64,000 nt of DNA, from assembly GCF_015326965.1 (NCBI RefSeq), contig NZ_CP017659.1, forward strand, positions 2,232,001-2,296,000. Reading direction: 5' to 3'. The stretch is from Paenibacillus sp. JZ16. Its GTDB lineage: Bacteria; Bacillota; Bacilli; Paenibacillales; Paenibacillaceae. A program made the position numbers and the translations under genes. Below are positions 15,642 through 23,871 of the stretch, piece by piece. Position 1 is the stretch's first letter. Every line of letters begins with the position of its first letter. A model generated the notes under the pieces. The model was given only the letters and a program-made list of their open reading frames with translations, was not told the origin of the DNA and ran no database searches.

Positions 15642-16461
15642 CTAGGATAAACCATACCATGATATTTGGTAGTCAAAATCAGGGGTCATTCCTACTTTCT
15701 CTGCAAGTCGAATAGACCCTGTATTCTCCGGAGTACAGTCCCAGTATGGACGAATTCCTTTTTGAAGACATTCCTGTACAAATGCCTGAGCTACTGCAGC
15801 ACCATAATTTCTTCTTTTATGCTCTTCAAGCGTTTCGATATCAATTGCATGCGTTTTATCTACAACAAATGCTGAAAAACATAAAGTGATTATCCTCAAC
15901 AAAGTATCCGAATCCTTGCTCTAAGAAAGAGTCTATAGAATCCCAAAATCGTAATATCTTCTTTTCTAAAAACGAATGGTTATCCAATCGTCTTGACTTC
16001 AATAACTCACGAGTTATCCGTTGAATATTTACAACGCTATCTTGAAATTCAATGTGTGGTGGCTTCCCTCTTAATGTGAACACATGTTGAGTATCACTCG
16101 AAATGCGGCGCTCCTGAAAAATGTTTTGTATCGTTTTATCCCAAGGATCAGGATCCAGACCAATCTCGACCCAATTTATATCTTGCTCCTGTAGTTTGGG
16201 TTCTATATGATTTCTCATGTATTCTGCTAGTTCTGTTATAAATGTTGTACTCTGAGCATCTCCAACAATCTGAAAACCCTTTTGTCCTTCAATCCAAATT
16301 AATGCTGCTGTGGGTTCTGTTGGATGATCTACATAGACCCCGCCCGGGTTATTCCCGCTAACCACAGCCCTAACCTCGATATTTTTACACTTATCCGTAA
16401 AATGTCTTATTTTATAAAACTCTGATTTATTAAGTTCTGTTATCACTTTTATATCCCCCAT
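15642..16461 (-). pseudogene. GNAT acetyltransferase (GNAT_acetyltr_2 type), split by a one-base frameshift
   Basis: The upstream frame (15856-16461, 201 residues) begins VITELNKSEFYKIRHFTDKC and ends abnormally after DSFLEQGFGYFVEDNHFMF. In the next frame the family sequence continues: FSAFVVDKTHAIDIETLEEH, KRRNYGAAVAQAFV (acetyl-CoA loop), then PYWDCTPENTGSIRLAEKVG, ending at 15642. Removing one base in the A5 run at 15875-15879 restores a 272-residue protein of normal family length. The homopolymer context makes a sequencing error a real alternative to a true pseudogene. Confidence 0.8.
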
Positions 16462-16920
16462 GCCTTACCAAATATCTGATTAATAGATTCAATTCTTCTT
16501 TCTTCTTTCTTCTTTCTTCTTTCTTCTTTCTTCTTTCTTCTTATTACAAAAGCTTTATCTGCCCTTTCGAATCCGATTCTCTCATAAAATCCTACGGCTT
16601 TCGGTGCTGAAGTTAGTACATATGTCTTCTCCTAATTTGTCCCTCAATATTCTGATTAGTTCCTTGCCAATTCCTAATCCTTGATATTCCGTATCCACCG
16701 CAATATCTGAAATATAGCAGCAATATGAATAATCTGTGATGGCCCTTAAAAATCCCACCAGTTTACTTCCTTCTCTTACCGTTATAATCTCATCTGCATG
16801 ATCTATCATCCTCTGAATTCGATCTGAATCGCCTACCGGTCTCCTGATCCCTGATCGAATAAATACTTCTTTAACCTCGCTGACAATACAGTCATCATTG
16901 ATTCTATATTCCAGATCCAC
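16449..16920 (-). pseudogene. GNAT acetyltransferase with frameshift and heptamer-encoded tail
   Basis: The open frame from 16920 (112 residues) has the acetyl-CoA loop DTEYQGLGIGKELIRILRDK but stops early at 16582. Shifting by one base near 16626 restores the family C-terminus, TYVLTSAPKAVGFYERIGFE then RADKAFVIRR, which runs into a lysine/arginine/glutamate repeat (RRKKKEE period) encoded by seven copies of a 7-bp unit and stops at 16449, overlapping the next gene by 13 bp. As sequenced the gene is truncated just after the cofactor loop. The repeat could change the tail length or frame by slippage. Confidence 0.75.
16493..16541. repeat. Heptanucleotide microsatellite, 7 copies
   Basis: Seven perfect tandem copies of TTCTTCT (plus strand) span 16493-16541. 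They lie inside the restored 3' end of one acetyltransferase gene and 32 bp before the start codon of the next. Since 7 is not a multiple of 3, each gain or loss of a unit shifts the reading frame of the tail. Confidence 0.95.
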
Positions 16921-16980
16921 AGTTAACCCTCATTTAATTAATTTTCCAGCTATTAATATGTTTTGGTCTGATGATTCCGT

Positions 16981-17874
16981 TTATTCTCGTATAAAAGGCT
17001 CTTCTACTTTTTCAGTTAGTAAATCTTTATAAGCTTTCACTTTCCTAAACGTATTGCCCATCATTTCTTTATTACGATACTTACGAATTTCATCCAGATC
17101 AAATTCAGCAATAAATATGCCCTCTGACATATGATCCGCCAGCATAATGGTGTTATCGACCGATTTCCCATCAGAATCCCACATAATCGGACTATAAGCA
17201 CAAGAGCATCCAGCATGTTCACCAGGAGGGTTCGCCATCGCAATGCCAACCATATTTTCATAAGCCCTAGTAGAAAGAGCCTGTAATCTTGGCTCCATGG
17301 TCCCGCAATCATTGGGAACCAGAATGATTTCTGCTCCTTTTAACATCAATACTCTTGCGCTTTCTGGGTATTCTCTGTCGTAACAAATCATGACCCCAAT
17401 CTTCACCCCATCAAAATCACATACTTTAAATTCAGTACCAGGCTCCAGCATACGTTCAGTATCAAAATCGCATGTATGGACTTTGCTGTACTTTAATAAA
17501 ATTTCACCATTTCGATCAATTACAAATGCTGAATTTTGAGGACGCTTTACCCCTTTTGTAAAACCCGTGATGACAATGCCAATAGATAATTCTTCCGCAA
17601 TTGCTTGAAAAGATTTTAAGGCTGTATTATTTTCGTCTATTGCCGCCTCATACCAAGCTTTGAAATCAGGATGATTCTCTATCTCTTCTGCGGGAAGCTT
17701 GGTTTCAACAATGTCGGGAAAAGCATATGCAGTTATCCAACATTCAGGAAATAGTACAATATCTTCTCCAAGATCTTTGGCTTTTCTTACGTATCTTAAT
17801 CCAATTTCCGTATTTAGTTTTTGATCAGGCTCACTGCAATTATATTGTACGGTTGCGACTGTAAAGGTTTTCAT
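16981..17874 (-). CDS. Carbon-nitrogen hydrolase (nitrilase superfamily)
   Basis: The start ATG 17874 has gaggtg 6 nt upstream. The 297-residue protein carries the family triad in order: Glu in EDIVLFPECWITAYAF, Lys in ILLKYSKVHTCDFD and Cys in GVMICYDREYPESARVLMLK. The enzyme would hydrolyse an amide or nitrile through a cysteine thioester; the group (omega-amidase, carbamoylase or aliphatic amidase) is not clear. The GNAT gene that follows upstream on the minus strand ends 16 bp before it, so both are likely co-transcribed. Confidence 0.9.
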   Translation of the reverse strand: MKTFTVATVQYNCSEPDQKLNTEIGLRYVRKAKDLGEDIVLFPECWITAYAFPDIVETKLPAEEIENHPDFKAWYEAAIDENNTALKSFQAIAEELSIGIVITGFTKGVKRPQNSAFVIDRNGEILLKYSKVHTCDFDTERMLEPGTEFKVCDFDGVKIGVMICYDREYPESARVLMLKGAEIILVPNDCGTMEPRLQALSTRAYENMVGIAMANPPGEHAGCSCAYSPIMWDSDGKSVDNTIMLADHMSEGIFIAEFDLDEIRKYRNKEMMGNTFRKVKAYKDLLTEKVEEPFIRE

Positions 17875-17890
17875 ATTTCTGCACCTCACA

Positions 17891-18412
17891 TTAACTCTCT
17901 AGATTCTTAACTAAATAAATTAATAGATCATCATCAACGATAACTGATTCTCCTGGTATTACTTGAACATTTTTATAGGTCATCCCCCTGCCATCCATCA
18001 CATATCCACGAGATGTATACATTCTTTGGGCATTTCCATAATCTCTGTACAGCCCTACTCCTAGTCCAACGTATGTAGAGGTCTTTGAGGCAATCAGCTC
18101 TAATTCATCAAATAATCTATCTGCTATATGCTTTCTTCTATGCTCTGGAAATACGTTCAAATCATTAATCTCAGGGATGTTGTTATCAAGAAAATAAGGA
18201 TACTGAGACTCATAGATTAAATGACAGCATCCTGCTAACGAATCATTGTAATAAGCAATCAGTGTTACTCGTTCATTGGTATTGTTCTCACTTAGGCACT
18301 TATAATAATAATCTCCTTGTCGATACCATTCATAACGCTTAGCAAATTCTTGATCCAGCAATTCAGCTTCTTCTAATGTAGTTAGTCTCTTTATGTTTAT
18401 GATGTCCTTCAT
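17891..18412 (-). CDS. GNAT N-acetyltransferase
   Basis: Start ATG 18412 has aaggag 7 nt upstream; the longer frame to 18484 has no site. The 173-residue product shows RVTLIAYYNDSLAGCCHLIY, EINDLNVFPEHRRKHIADRL (beta4 and acetyl-CoA loop, with H-R-R-K-H-I in place of the usual glycines) and GVGLYRDYGNAQRMYTSRGY near the end, as in GNATs related to aminoglycoside acetyltransferase-like proteins. It is immediately upstream of the nitrilase-family gene. Substrate is unknown. Confidence 0.82.
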   Translation of the reverse strand: MKDIINIKRLTTLEEAELLDQEFAKRYEWYRQGDYYYKCLSENNTNERVTLIAYYNDSLAGCCHLIYESQYPYFLDNNIPEINDLNVFPEHRRKHIADRLFDELELIASKTSTYVGLGVGLYRDYGNAQRMYTSRGYVMDGRGMTYKNVQVIPGESVIVDDDLLIYLVKNLES

Positions 18413-18496
18413 GTTTGATCTCCTTCTCTGGACCTCATTGGGCAAAACGCAGCATGATTTTCTTAGAAATACCGCCATCACCATTAATACTTCAAA

Positions 18497-19099
18497 TCAT
18501 TCAACTCTGAAGACGATTTCAGTACCTGTCTCATTATTTTTAAAAGGTTTGCTAAATTCCTTGAACACGAACTCCATTCCTGAAATATCATCAGGTAATG
18601 GCGGAGATATTACATAGTTATAGGGTGCATGCCCTGAAGAACCCCCGCCATTGGTCATTCGACAATCATATTGTTCTCCAACATACAATTCAAAATGGCT
18701 AAGGTTGTATGAACTTGAAGTTTGCTCAGTTGTCATGTCCCAATCCATGCTGAATGTTACTACACTTGCATTAGCGTATTGTCGTATTGAGTTCAGCGTA
18801 TAAAAGAACATTCCTTTTACAACTGATTTTAAAACCGGAATATGTTTTCTGAACCCTGTTGGGTCAAGCATGGGTTTATAATGTTCTTCGCTCATAAACG
18901 TTCCAAAAATAGCTTTTAGATAATCCTCGTAGAGTTCAAACGTTGTCGCCCACTGTGAAATATACTCAAATGGCGGAAACCCTGGATTGTTACCTGAAAG
19001 TTCCTTCCTTTGTTTCAACAATGCACAAATTTGCTCATCAACATGAATCAATTGTTCATCATAATGTTCGGTTGGACGCTCAAATGGCATACGTTTCAT
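18497..19099 (-). CDS. Conserved hypothetical protein
   Basis: A 200-residue product starting MKRMPFERPTEHYDEQLIHV, with RBS aaggag. The first third (DEQICALLKQRKELSGNNPG) looks like a helical hairpin, a middle part contains FGTFMSEEHYKPMLDPTGFR, and the last third is beta-rich and soluble (SSSYNLSHFELYVGEQYDCR). There is no signal peptide or membrane segment. No family is recognised; proteins of this sort occur as singletons in Bacillus and Paenibacillus accessory regions. Confidence 0.6.
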   Translation of the reverse strand: MKRMPFERPTEHYDEQLIHVDEQICALLKQRKELSGNNPGFPPFEYISQWATTFELYEDYLKAIFGTFMSEEHYKPMLDPTGFRKHIPVLKSVVKGMFFYTLNSIRQYANASVVTFSMDWDMTTEQTSSSYNLSHFELYVGEQYDCRMTNGGGSSGHAPYNYVISPPLPDDISGMEFVFKEFSKPFKNNETGTEIVFRVE

Positions 19100-19235
19100 C
19101 TTTTTTCTCCTTGTTCGATATAAATGTTAGAAATCCAATGCAGAAATACTATGTTAGCTGATGTCTTTGCTCCAGATATCTTGAACTGGAACTCATAATT
19201 GCACTTTCCGCTTACCGGTCTGTGTATTAATGAAA

Positions 19236-19301
19236 CGCCCCAGCTTAGATAGTACTTATCTTAGGCTGAGGCGTGATTCCGAGAGTGTTTGTTTTACACT
19301 C
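19236..19301. terminator. Two consecutive hairpins downstream of alaX
   Basis: Downstream of alaX on the minus strand come gagtgt/acactc (19283-19288, 19296-19301) and then a 17-bp imperfect stem (19236-19252 with 19257-19273, cgcc-cagc arms). The run of T after each is weak, so termination is likely but not certain. Confidence 0.45.
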
Positions 19302-19371
19302 TTTGGTATAAAAACAAGCTGCTAAACCCGCTTAAATGCTTTTAAGTTATAGACCATTACACCTCTTCAAG

Positions 19372-20541
19372 CTAACTTAATGACTGTGCCGCAAAATGGT
19401 AAAACGCCATGGCATCCTCCCCGGTGGAAAAACCAGCCTGTGCCAGCTTATCGCTGCCTCCGCCTTTACCGCGATAATCAGCCAGATACTGCTTAAAGAA
19501 CGCGCCGCATGCGAGACCACTCTTCCCTCCCTGAGCGAGGACAATCTTATGGTCTGCGTTGGACACGAAGAGCACGATAACGTCAGCTTCTTCGGTGAGC
19601 TTTGCCGCCAGGTTCTGCATATCCTTCAGCGGCTTATCCGCAAAAACGTGTTGGATCAGGCTGCCCTGACGGTCCGCCAATAGCTTTCCTGCCAGGTAAG
19701 CATCATTCTCAGCCTTCACGGCGTTCAATTCAGCCTGGAGCAACTTCTGTTCATGATCCCATTTTGCAATCCGGTCCAAGACCTCCTCCTTAGAGGTATT
19801 GAACCTGGTTGATAGGCTGCTTAAAATCTCCATTCCCGCATTGAATTCATTCAATGCACGATAACCGCATTTAAAATAGATACGCAAATGCCCTTTCTGT
19901 TTCTCGGCTCTGAGCAGTTTGATCATTCCGATCTCACCCGTTGCGGAGACATGTGTACCCCCACAAGCGTTATATTCGATACCTTCGATTTCTACGATCC
20001 GGATATCGTCGGTTACCTTCGGCTGCTTCACCAGCGGCAAGGCAGCAGCCTGCTCCCGGCTCACAAAATAACTCGTTACTTCTCGATTAAGGTACACCTG
20101 ATCGTTAACTTCCAGTTCCAGCATCATCAGTTGGTCCTGAGACAGGTCAGATTGAGCGATATCAATCGTAGCGTAATCTTGACCCAAATGGAAACTGAGT
20201 GTTTCCGCCTGGCATACTTCCAGACACATGGCAGACAGGAGATGCTGGCCGCTATGATGCTGCATATGATCGAATCTTCTATCCCAATCCAAACGGCAGC
20301 TAACCTCTTCCTTCTCAGACAAACGCTCGACTTTATGAAGAATTTCCCCTTCCTCCTGAACAACATCAAGAACAGGAATTTTATCGATCCACCCCAGGTC
20401 ACAAGGCTGCCCTCCACCGTGCGGATAAAAGGCCGTCTCCTCCATGATCAGGTAGGTTCCGTCCTCCCGTTCCAGTTTCCGTGTGATTCGTGTCTCCCAC
20501 TCCCGGATATAAGCGGAATCGTAATACAGCTTCTTCGTCAT
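19372..20541 (-). CDS. Alanyl-tRNA editing protein AlaX (long form with DHHA1 domain)
   Basis: ATG 20541 follows gagg by 8 nt. The 389-residue protein hydrolyses mischarged Ser-tRNA(Ala) or Gly-tRNA(Ala). The N-terminal part (ETAFYPHGGGQPCDLG) matches the AlaRS editing domain; zinc ligands are HHSGQHLL (HxxxH) and CGGTHV (CxxxH). A C-terminal DHHA1 domain with DYRGKGGGSDKLAQAG makes this the long AlaX-L type. The gene is a stand-alone editing factor, separate from alaS. It sits in the AT-rich accessory stretch, though its own composition is nearer the core genome. Confidence 0.93.
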   Translation of the reverse strand: MTKKLYYDSAYIREWETRITRKLEREDGTYLIMEETAFYPHGGGQPCDLGWIDKIPVLDVVQEEGEILHKVERLSEKEEVSCRLDWDRRFDHMQHHSGQHLLSAMCLEVCQAETLSFHLGQDYATIDIAQSDLSQDQLMMLELEVNDQVYLNREVTSYFVSREQAAALPLVKQPKVTDDIRIVEIEGIEYNACGGTHVSATGEIGMIKLLRAEKQKGHLRIYFKCGYRALNEFNAGMEILSSLSTRFNTSKEEVLDRIAKWDHEQKLLQAELNAVKAENDAYLAGKLLADRQGSLIQHVFADKPLKDMQNLAAKLTEEADVIVLFVSNADHKIVLAQGGKSGLACGAFFKQYLADYRGKGGGSDKLAQAGFSTGEDAMAFYHFAAQSLS

Positions 20542-20822
20542 CTTCAATTCCTCACAGTTCCCTAAAATTCACTTAGTATCATGCTCACTACCTTAATAAT
20601 AGAATAACAAAAATACATATAGAAGAAGATGGGGTCTCCACCAGATTCAAATTCTTTCATTACTTTTTACCGATTCCTTGATGCTGATCGTTGGGATCAA
20701 CAAAAATTCCTCCTAGATTATGTACTTGATTGTTTTCTATAAATATCATAGCGCCCCCAACGGAATCATTCCTAGTGGGCCACAGATTTCATTATTATTA
20801 AAATGTTTCGATTCATCATAAG

Positions 20823-21293
20823 TCACTCCCCATTAAAACCAACCATAGTACGATGCCCTCCAATCATATTGAATTGATTTTTTTCGGTTACTTCATTAAA
20901 GAAACCTTTAATCTCGATATGGGGATCTTCTAAGTCAATATTATGGTTTCCTTCATACATTTCCTTCGGAGCAAATACGGTAAGAAGTAATTCTTCTCCC
21001 GGACCAATATTGAGCTTATTATTTCTAGCTTCGATCTTAAAATCATTCCCTTTAACACCGTTTTCAAGTTTTATGGGAAAACTTAAATATACATTATTTT
21101 GTACTATAATATGACTAGATTTGTTATGCAGTTTTAGTGTGAACATGGTTCCATTTGATTCTTCTTTTTGTTCTTGTAGTTCTATACTTATTTTGCCAAT
21201 GTCGTCAGAAGTAACTTCATGGTTATTACTACAACCTAAGCTAAGTAGTAAGCATACGATGACGGAAATCATGATAAATGATTTTCTACCCAC
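20823..21293 (-). CDS. Hypothetical lipoprotein
   Basis: A GTG start at 21293 is chosen because ggaggg precedes it by 9 nt; it gives GRKSFIMISVIVCLLLSLGC, a lipoprotein signal with lipobox LSLGC, and 156 residues in total. The exported domain is beta-rich (ISIELQEQKEESNGTMFTLK, NNVYLSFPIKLENGVKG) like an immunoglobulin-fold 'intracellular proteinase inhibitor' or BsuPI-type domain, but identification is uncertain. No partner gene is adjacent. Confidence 0.6.
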   Translation of the reverse strand: MGRKSFIMISVIVCLLLSLGCSNNHEVTSDDIGKISIELQEQKEESNGTMFTLKLHNKSSHIIVQNNVYLSFPIKLENGVKGNDFKIEARNNKLNIGPGEELLLTVFAPKEMYEGNHNIDLEDPHIEIKGFFNEVTEKNQFNMIGGHRTMVGFNGE

Positions 21294-21346
21294 TTCCTGA
21301 ATCCCTCCCAAATCTATATTCGCACGGTTCATATATCACGACGAAA

Positions 21347-21799
21347 TTATTTCACTTTATAAAAATAGGGCCCACACATGTCTTCATGCGTATTGACATA
21401 CGTCCAAGTAAAATTTTTATTAAATACATAGATATCTTGTTGGGAATCAAAATCCTCTGCGACTAATGCATTTGCATTACTGTATAGAAGTACACGGGGA
21501 GAGTTTTGGTACATAACATATACTTCATCTTTAATTTCAGCATTAAAAGCATTTCTTGCTTCATGTTGTTTCAGACAATCTTGTATTTCATAACTGAAAA
21601 TATGCCATTTATATTGATCGTAAAAAGTGCTTTCTTTTATATCGTCACTAATGTTTAGTGCAAACGTCTTGTCCCAATTATTAATAATTTCAGTTGTTCC
21701 ATCAAATAGATTTGAGATGATTACGCCTTTTTCAATTAAATTTTCTTTATATAAATATTCCTTTTGAATAAATTGAATAGACCAATAAATTTTTTGCAA
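21347..21799 (-). CDS. DUF4275-like protein
   Basis: The frame opens with TTG at 21799, and the upstream 12 codons in frame also look coding (SLPEEELQKIYW), so the true start may be earlier, perhaps coupled to the HAD stop. The 150-residue product matches my memory of DUF4275 proteins: FYDQYKWHIFSYEIQDCLKQ, EVYVMYQNSPRVLLYSNANA and FNKNFTWTYVNTHEDMCGPY. Function is unknown; related proteins occur near toxin-immunity and phage genes. Confidence 0.55.
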   Translation of the reverse strand: MQKIYWSIQFIQKEYLYKENLIEKGVIISNLFDGTTEIINNWDKTFALNISDDIKESTFYDQYKWHIFSYEIQDCLKQHEARNAFNAEIKDEVYVMYQNSPRVLLYSNANALVAEDFDSQQDIYVFNKNFTWTYVNTHEDMCGPYFYKVK

Positions 21800-21815
21800 T
21801 TCTTCTTCCGGTAAG

Positions 21816-22445
21816 CTATCTAGAATTAATTGAATCTCTTTTCAAATCAAGTGTTCTCCTCCTCATTCCTATCATGAGTTCAACTTGTTCTATCCATTTA
21901 TGCTCTTTATCTGCTAACAGGGTTTTCCATCCAAGTTCGATAACCGGTTTCAGGTTCTTTTCTTGATCATCAATATAAACAACCGTTTGGCCTGCTTCAA
22001 ATTGTTTGCCGACATGTTGATATATCTGTATATCTGGTTTTCTTAAACCTACTTGATTTGAAATCGTTATGCTCTTTGTATAGGGTTCTACTCTTTCTAA
22101 AATCGATTCCAACCATTCCTTACAATGGTTACTTAAGATATGGATATCTGCAATTTCACTCCACTCCGCCAAATAATTTAATCCAGGGAGAGGTTCCAGT
22201 GATTGAATTAATAACGCTCTGGCTCGCTCTTTGTTAATTTGCTTTATTCGCAGACTCATCCATTCCCAAAAATCATCTTCTTTGATCTTTCCAGTCCATA
22301 GATCTTTTCGAATCTCATCAAATTGTTCTCGGATGCCTTGAAACGAGATTTCGGTACCCTTAGATAATTGGAGCCAAAACGTAGATGAGAAATTACTGAC
22401 TAATACACCAGCTAAATCTAATACCAGTTGTGGCTTTGCAGTCAT
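21816..22445 (-). CDS. HAD-superfamily hydrolase (DLAG motif variant)
   Basis: The product is 209 residues. The N-terminal LVLDLAGVLVSN has the nucleophile Asp but the second Asp of DxD is replaced by Ala, as in the YihX-like subgroup. Motif II is IHILSNHCKEWLES (S/T), motif III is around VGLRKPDIQIYQH (Lys), and motif IV is VVYIDDQEKNLK. It likely has phosphatase activity on small phosphorylated compounds. It overlaps nothing; the DUF4275-like gene follows at 17 bp or less. Confidence 0.78.
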   Translation of the reverse strand: MTAKPQLVLDLAGVLVSNFSSTFWLQLSKGTEISFQGIREQFDEIRKDLWTGKIKEDDFWEWMSLRIKQINKERARALLIQSLEPLPGLNYLAEWSEIADIHILSNHCKEWLESILERVEPYTKSITISNQVGLRKPDIQIYQHVGKQFEAGQTVVYIDDQEKNLKPVIELGWKTLLADKEHKWIEQVELMIGMRRRTLDLKRDSINSR

Positions 22446-22467
22446 TGAATCGTTTCATTTCTATACT

Positions 22468-23019
22468 CTATGACAATTGAATTTCTTTTCTTAAATCCGT
22501 AATGTATGCGTATGCATCATTAATATCAGTAATTCCTTCAGCAACCTTCTCCCTTAATTCCTCAATAAAGAATTGAAGTTCACTCTCTCGTGAATCTATG
22601 TCCTTCAAATAATTCTCGTTATAATCCTTGATAAAATCCGATTGGCTCTTATAATATTCAAAACGTTCTAGAACATAAATTTCCTTAAGGGTGATGAATA
22701 AAGCTAGAAAATCCCTAAGGTTTCTCGCAACCAAGTTTACTGCATTCTCAAACATAGGTTGTATAAAAATAATCGGGGCCTCTTCTAAATCTTTTAGAGT
22801 TTGATTAAACGTGTAAAAAGCGAAGTGGTCCCCACCTACTCCTGTTCTGCCAAAAACTACAGCGTCCTCTGGTGTGCATTCATATCTGTCATCATCATTA
22901 TTAAAGCTTATATAAAAGCCTATGTAATCATGGACAGTTTGCCCATGTAATTGATGAAGTTCCTGATCCAATTGAACAAGCTTTTCTAATGTTTCTGGCC
23001 TTTTGTAATTTAACGGCAT
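22468..23019 (-). CDS. SUKH/SMI1-like protein
   Basis: A 183-residue soluble protein with RBS aggaga. The segment PEDAVVFGRTGVGGDHFAFY followed by APIIFIQPMFENAVNLVARN and LRDFLALFITLKEIYVLERF resembles the SMI1/KNR4 (SUKH) fold, a common immunity-protein domain for polymorphic toxins. No toxin gene is next to it, so an orphan immunity or regulatory role is possible. It is the last minus-strand gene before a long non-coding stretch and the opuC operon. Confidence 0.5.
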   Translation of the reverse strand: MPLNYKRPETLEKLVQLDQELHQLHGQTVHDYIGFYISFNNDDDRYECTPEDAVVFGRTGVGGDHFAFYTFNQTLKDLEEAPIIFIQPMFENAVNLVARNLRDFLALFITLKEIYVLERFEYYKSQSDFIKDYNENYLKDIDSRESELQFFIEELREKVAEGITDINDAYAYITDLRKEIQLS

Positions 23020-23871
23020 CTAAGATTCTCCTGCTATATCAGATATGTACAAACATTAATTATTACTATTTTCAAGCGTTTCATTTAAATCTCAGGCAAT
23101 CTCTTCCATTATTATACATCCGAATACCTAGCGAGGGTAGTCCAATGGTTTGGATACTGTGTTATATGATGCTATTCCTTCTCAAATCAACTATCGCTCC
23201 TCACGAGTCAATCATTTATCTACCCTTGGGCATTCTGGACCCGAGGTACCACATATTCAATATCGTTCCATATACATGTTTCAATCCAATGCTAACTGGG
23301 TAATAGAATTAAACATATTATTGCATTAGCAGTTACACGGTCCTACTCAAAAGGGAATCGTTGCTTGCTTACGTATTTTGCATATATCCATTTGGGCCGA
23401 GGGAAGCAGTGACACAATGACATTGCTGCTTGATTCGCGCAGGTATAACAGGGATTCATGTATGAGAACGCATATTTTCCCGATACGAACAGGGGCATAC
23501 AGGCTTGGAATACTTCTTCGGATGGATGTAACAAGGGATTGCATAGTTTGGAAAGCTACATTGCATATAAAGGTGGAATTTTGGGTATGTAAGTCAATGC
23601 CATAACGAAGATTTTTAACTTAAATTGTTAGTACCCTCAGGGCTTCCCTCTTAGATCTTTCTCCACCCCTTAATCATGCGCTTAATCCTATTCCATTTTG
23701 ATTTCTTTTAATGCTAACTTGCTTAGGTATTTTCCATTTCTACATAACAAGGCTGAAGCCTTCTCATATCTCTGGCACCGCGCTTTTCCCCTCAACAGTT
23801 TTTGGGTCCCCGATGGATGATATGCCAAATGCTCCGCATAATATGGATACTGCTTGCAAAGGGGCGATTGA
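23020..23871. other. 852-bp region without a recognisable gene
   Basis: No ORF here has a convincing RBS and family-like composition. Short ORFs on both strands (for example around 23343-23605) overlap each other and show no domain. The 3' end must carry the opuC promoter: RBS aaggggcg lies 8 nt before the opuCA start, and a 6-2-6 palindrome aaggct-ga-agcctt (23749-23762) could be an operator. Confidence 0.5.

Noticed and set aside
15875..15879. Programmed frameshifting at the homopolymer of the split GNAT gene
   Set aside because: No slippery heptamer with a downstream stem or an internal Shine-Dalgarno was seen; mutation or read error is simpler.
16493..16541. Tandem repeat considered as a CRISPR or satellite array
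   Set aside because: The unit is 7 bp without spacers; it is a microsatellite.
23343..23605. Several 60-75 codon ORFs in the long gap before opuC
   Set aside because: They overlap on both strands, have no RBS and no family-like features.
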